The notes beneath the pieces were generated by a model. It had not been told where the DNA came from. It ran no database searches and saw only the letters and a program-made list of their open reading frames with translations. A stretch of 64,000 nucleotides of DNA from the NCBI RefSeq assembly GCF_900101125.1, contig NZ_FNFL01000001.1, forward strand, positions 682,001 to 746,000, written 5' to 3'. Shown in pieces: positions 63,622 to 64,000 of the stretch; position 1 is the stretch's first letter; the number at the start of each line of letters is the position of its first letter. A program made the translations under genes and the position numbers. The DNA is from Sediminibacillus albus. GTDB lineage: Bacteria > Bacillota > Bacilli > Bacillales > Amphibacillaceae.

Positions 63622-63634
63622 AGAGGTGTATAAC

Positions 63635-64000
63635 ATGGAAAATGTGTTTGATTACGAAGATATTCAGTTAGTTCCGGCTAAATGTGTAGTAAGCAGCCGT
63701 TCAGAATGCGATACAACAGTTACCCTGGGTGAGCATACATTCAAGCTGCCAGTGGTACCTGCAAATATGCAAACGATCATCGATGAAAAAATTGCACTTT
63801 ATTTAGCACAAGAGGGCTATTTCTATGTCATGCATCGTTTTGAACCTGAAAAACGGCTGGACTTTATTAAGGATATGAAAGCACGCGGCTTACTTGCATC
63901 GATAAGTGTCGGTGTCAAAGAGGAAGAGTATCGGTTCGTTGAACAGTTAGCAAAGGAACAGCTTATACCAGAATATATAACTATCGATATTGCCCACGGC
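63635..64000 (+). CDS. guaC: GMP reductase (partial, 3' end outside window)
   Basis: Converts GMP to IMP with NADPH in purine salvage. The visible 122 residues start [21 protein letters not shown], the typical start of the short GuaC form in Firmicutes, with [12 protein letters not shown] and HRFEPEKRL following. The domain is the IMPDH-like TIM barrel; the catalytic Cys is beyond the window. The ATG at 63635 follows AGAGGTG. Confidence 0.93.
   Translation, partial: MENVFDYEDIQLVPAKCVVSSRSECDTTVTLGEHTFKLPVVPANMQTIIDEKIALYLAQEGYFYVMHRFEPEKRLDFIKDMKARGLLASISVGVKEEEYRFVEQLAKEQLIPEYITIDIAHG

Noticed and set aside
63396-63634. Purine riboswitch before guaC
   Set aside because: None of the conserved aptamer sequences were seen; only a promoter and weak PurBox matches.

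Overview
The window looks like chromosome of a low-GC, spore-forming member of the Bacillaceae, probably a halotolerant genus of the Virgibacillus/Oceanobacillus/Terribacillus type; the genus is a guess. Supporting signs are strong G-rich ribosome binding sites with many TTG and GTG starts, SigA promoters, cre sites, a T-box leader, Bacillus-type families (YesMN, YesL, YkuI, CdaS, YkvI, YpeP-like RNase H) and a TxpA/BsrG-type type I toxin. No rRNA, tRNA, CRISPR array, prophage or transposase gene was found.

Region 1 to 26.4 kb is a large island for pectin and rhamnogalacturonan use. After a partial ndh gene, a minus-strand block carries uxaA and uxaB (galacturonate branch), kduD and kduI (unsaturated uronate branch), an esterase-like hydrolase, a DeoR regulator, and kdgK and the KDPG aldolase gene, where both branches end in pyruvate plus glyceraldehyde-3-phosphate. 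A divergent LacI gene and a TIM-barrel isomerase follow. Next comes a Yes/Yte-type set: YesL-like protein, YteT-like oxidoreductase, GH105 unsaturated rhamnogalacturonyl hydrolase, ABC sugar importer and the YesMN two-component system. Upstream of these lies an unusual trio (IolB-like isomerase, M24-fold protein without metal ligands, MOP-family transporter). The trio carries the same AACAACGTTGTT operator as uxaA, so it probably belongs to the uronate regulon.

Region 26 to 48 kb is mixed metabolism: ROK kinase, exonuclease, MFS transporter, GH36 alpha-galactosidase, a complete kynurenine operon (kynU-kynB-kynA) followed by an NSS-family transporter, an acetyltransferase gene behind a T-box leader, an acyltransferase, an M20 peptidase, an HD protein, an aldo/keto reductase, a LacI regulator, a type I toxin-antitoxin locus and an NhaC antiporter.

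Region 48 to 64 kb is rich in cyclic-dinucleotide signalling. A c-di-GMP-I riboswitch controls a STAS-like protein followed by a ketosynthase-III-like enzyme with an altered active site. A YkuI-type EAL protein and the sporulation diadenylate cyclase CdaS lie nearby. This part also has a SWIM/SNF2 helicase, an ABC-F protein, a GH10 xylanase with a XylR-like operator on its promoter, a thioredoxin-like gene whose first redox cysteine codon is an in-frame TGA followed by a SECIS-like hairpin, YkvI, a cysteine-cluster protein, an RNase H-like protein and the start of guaC. Four related 0.3 to 0.5 kb non-coding repeats with inverted GAGGTTGGGA ends are scattered through the window.
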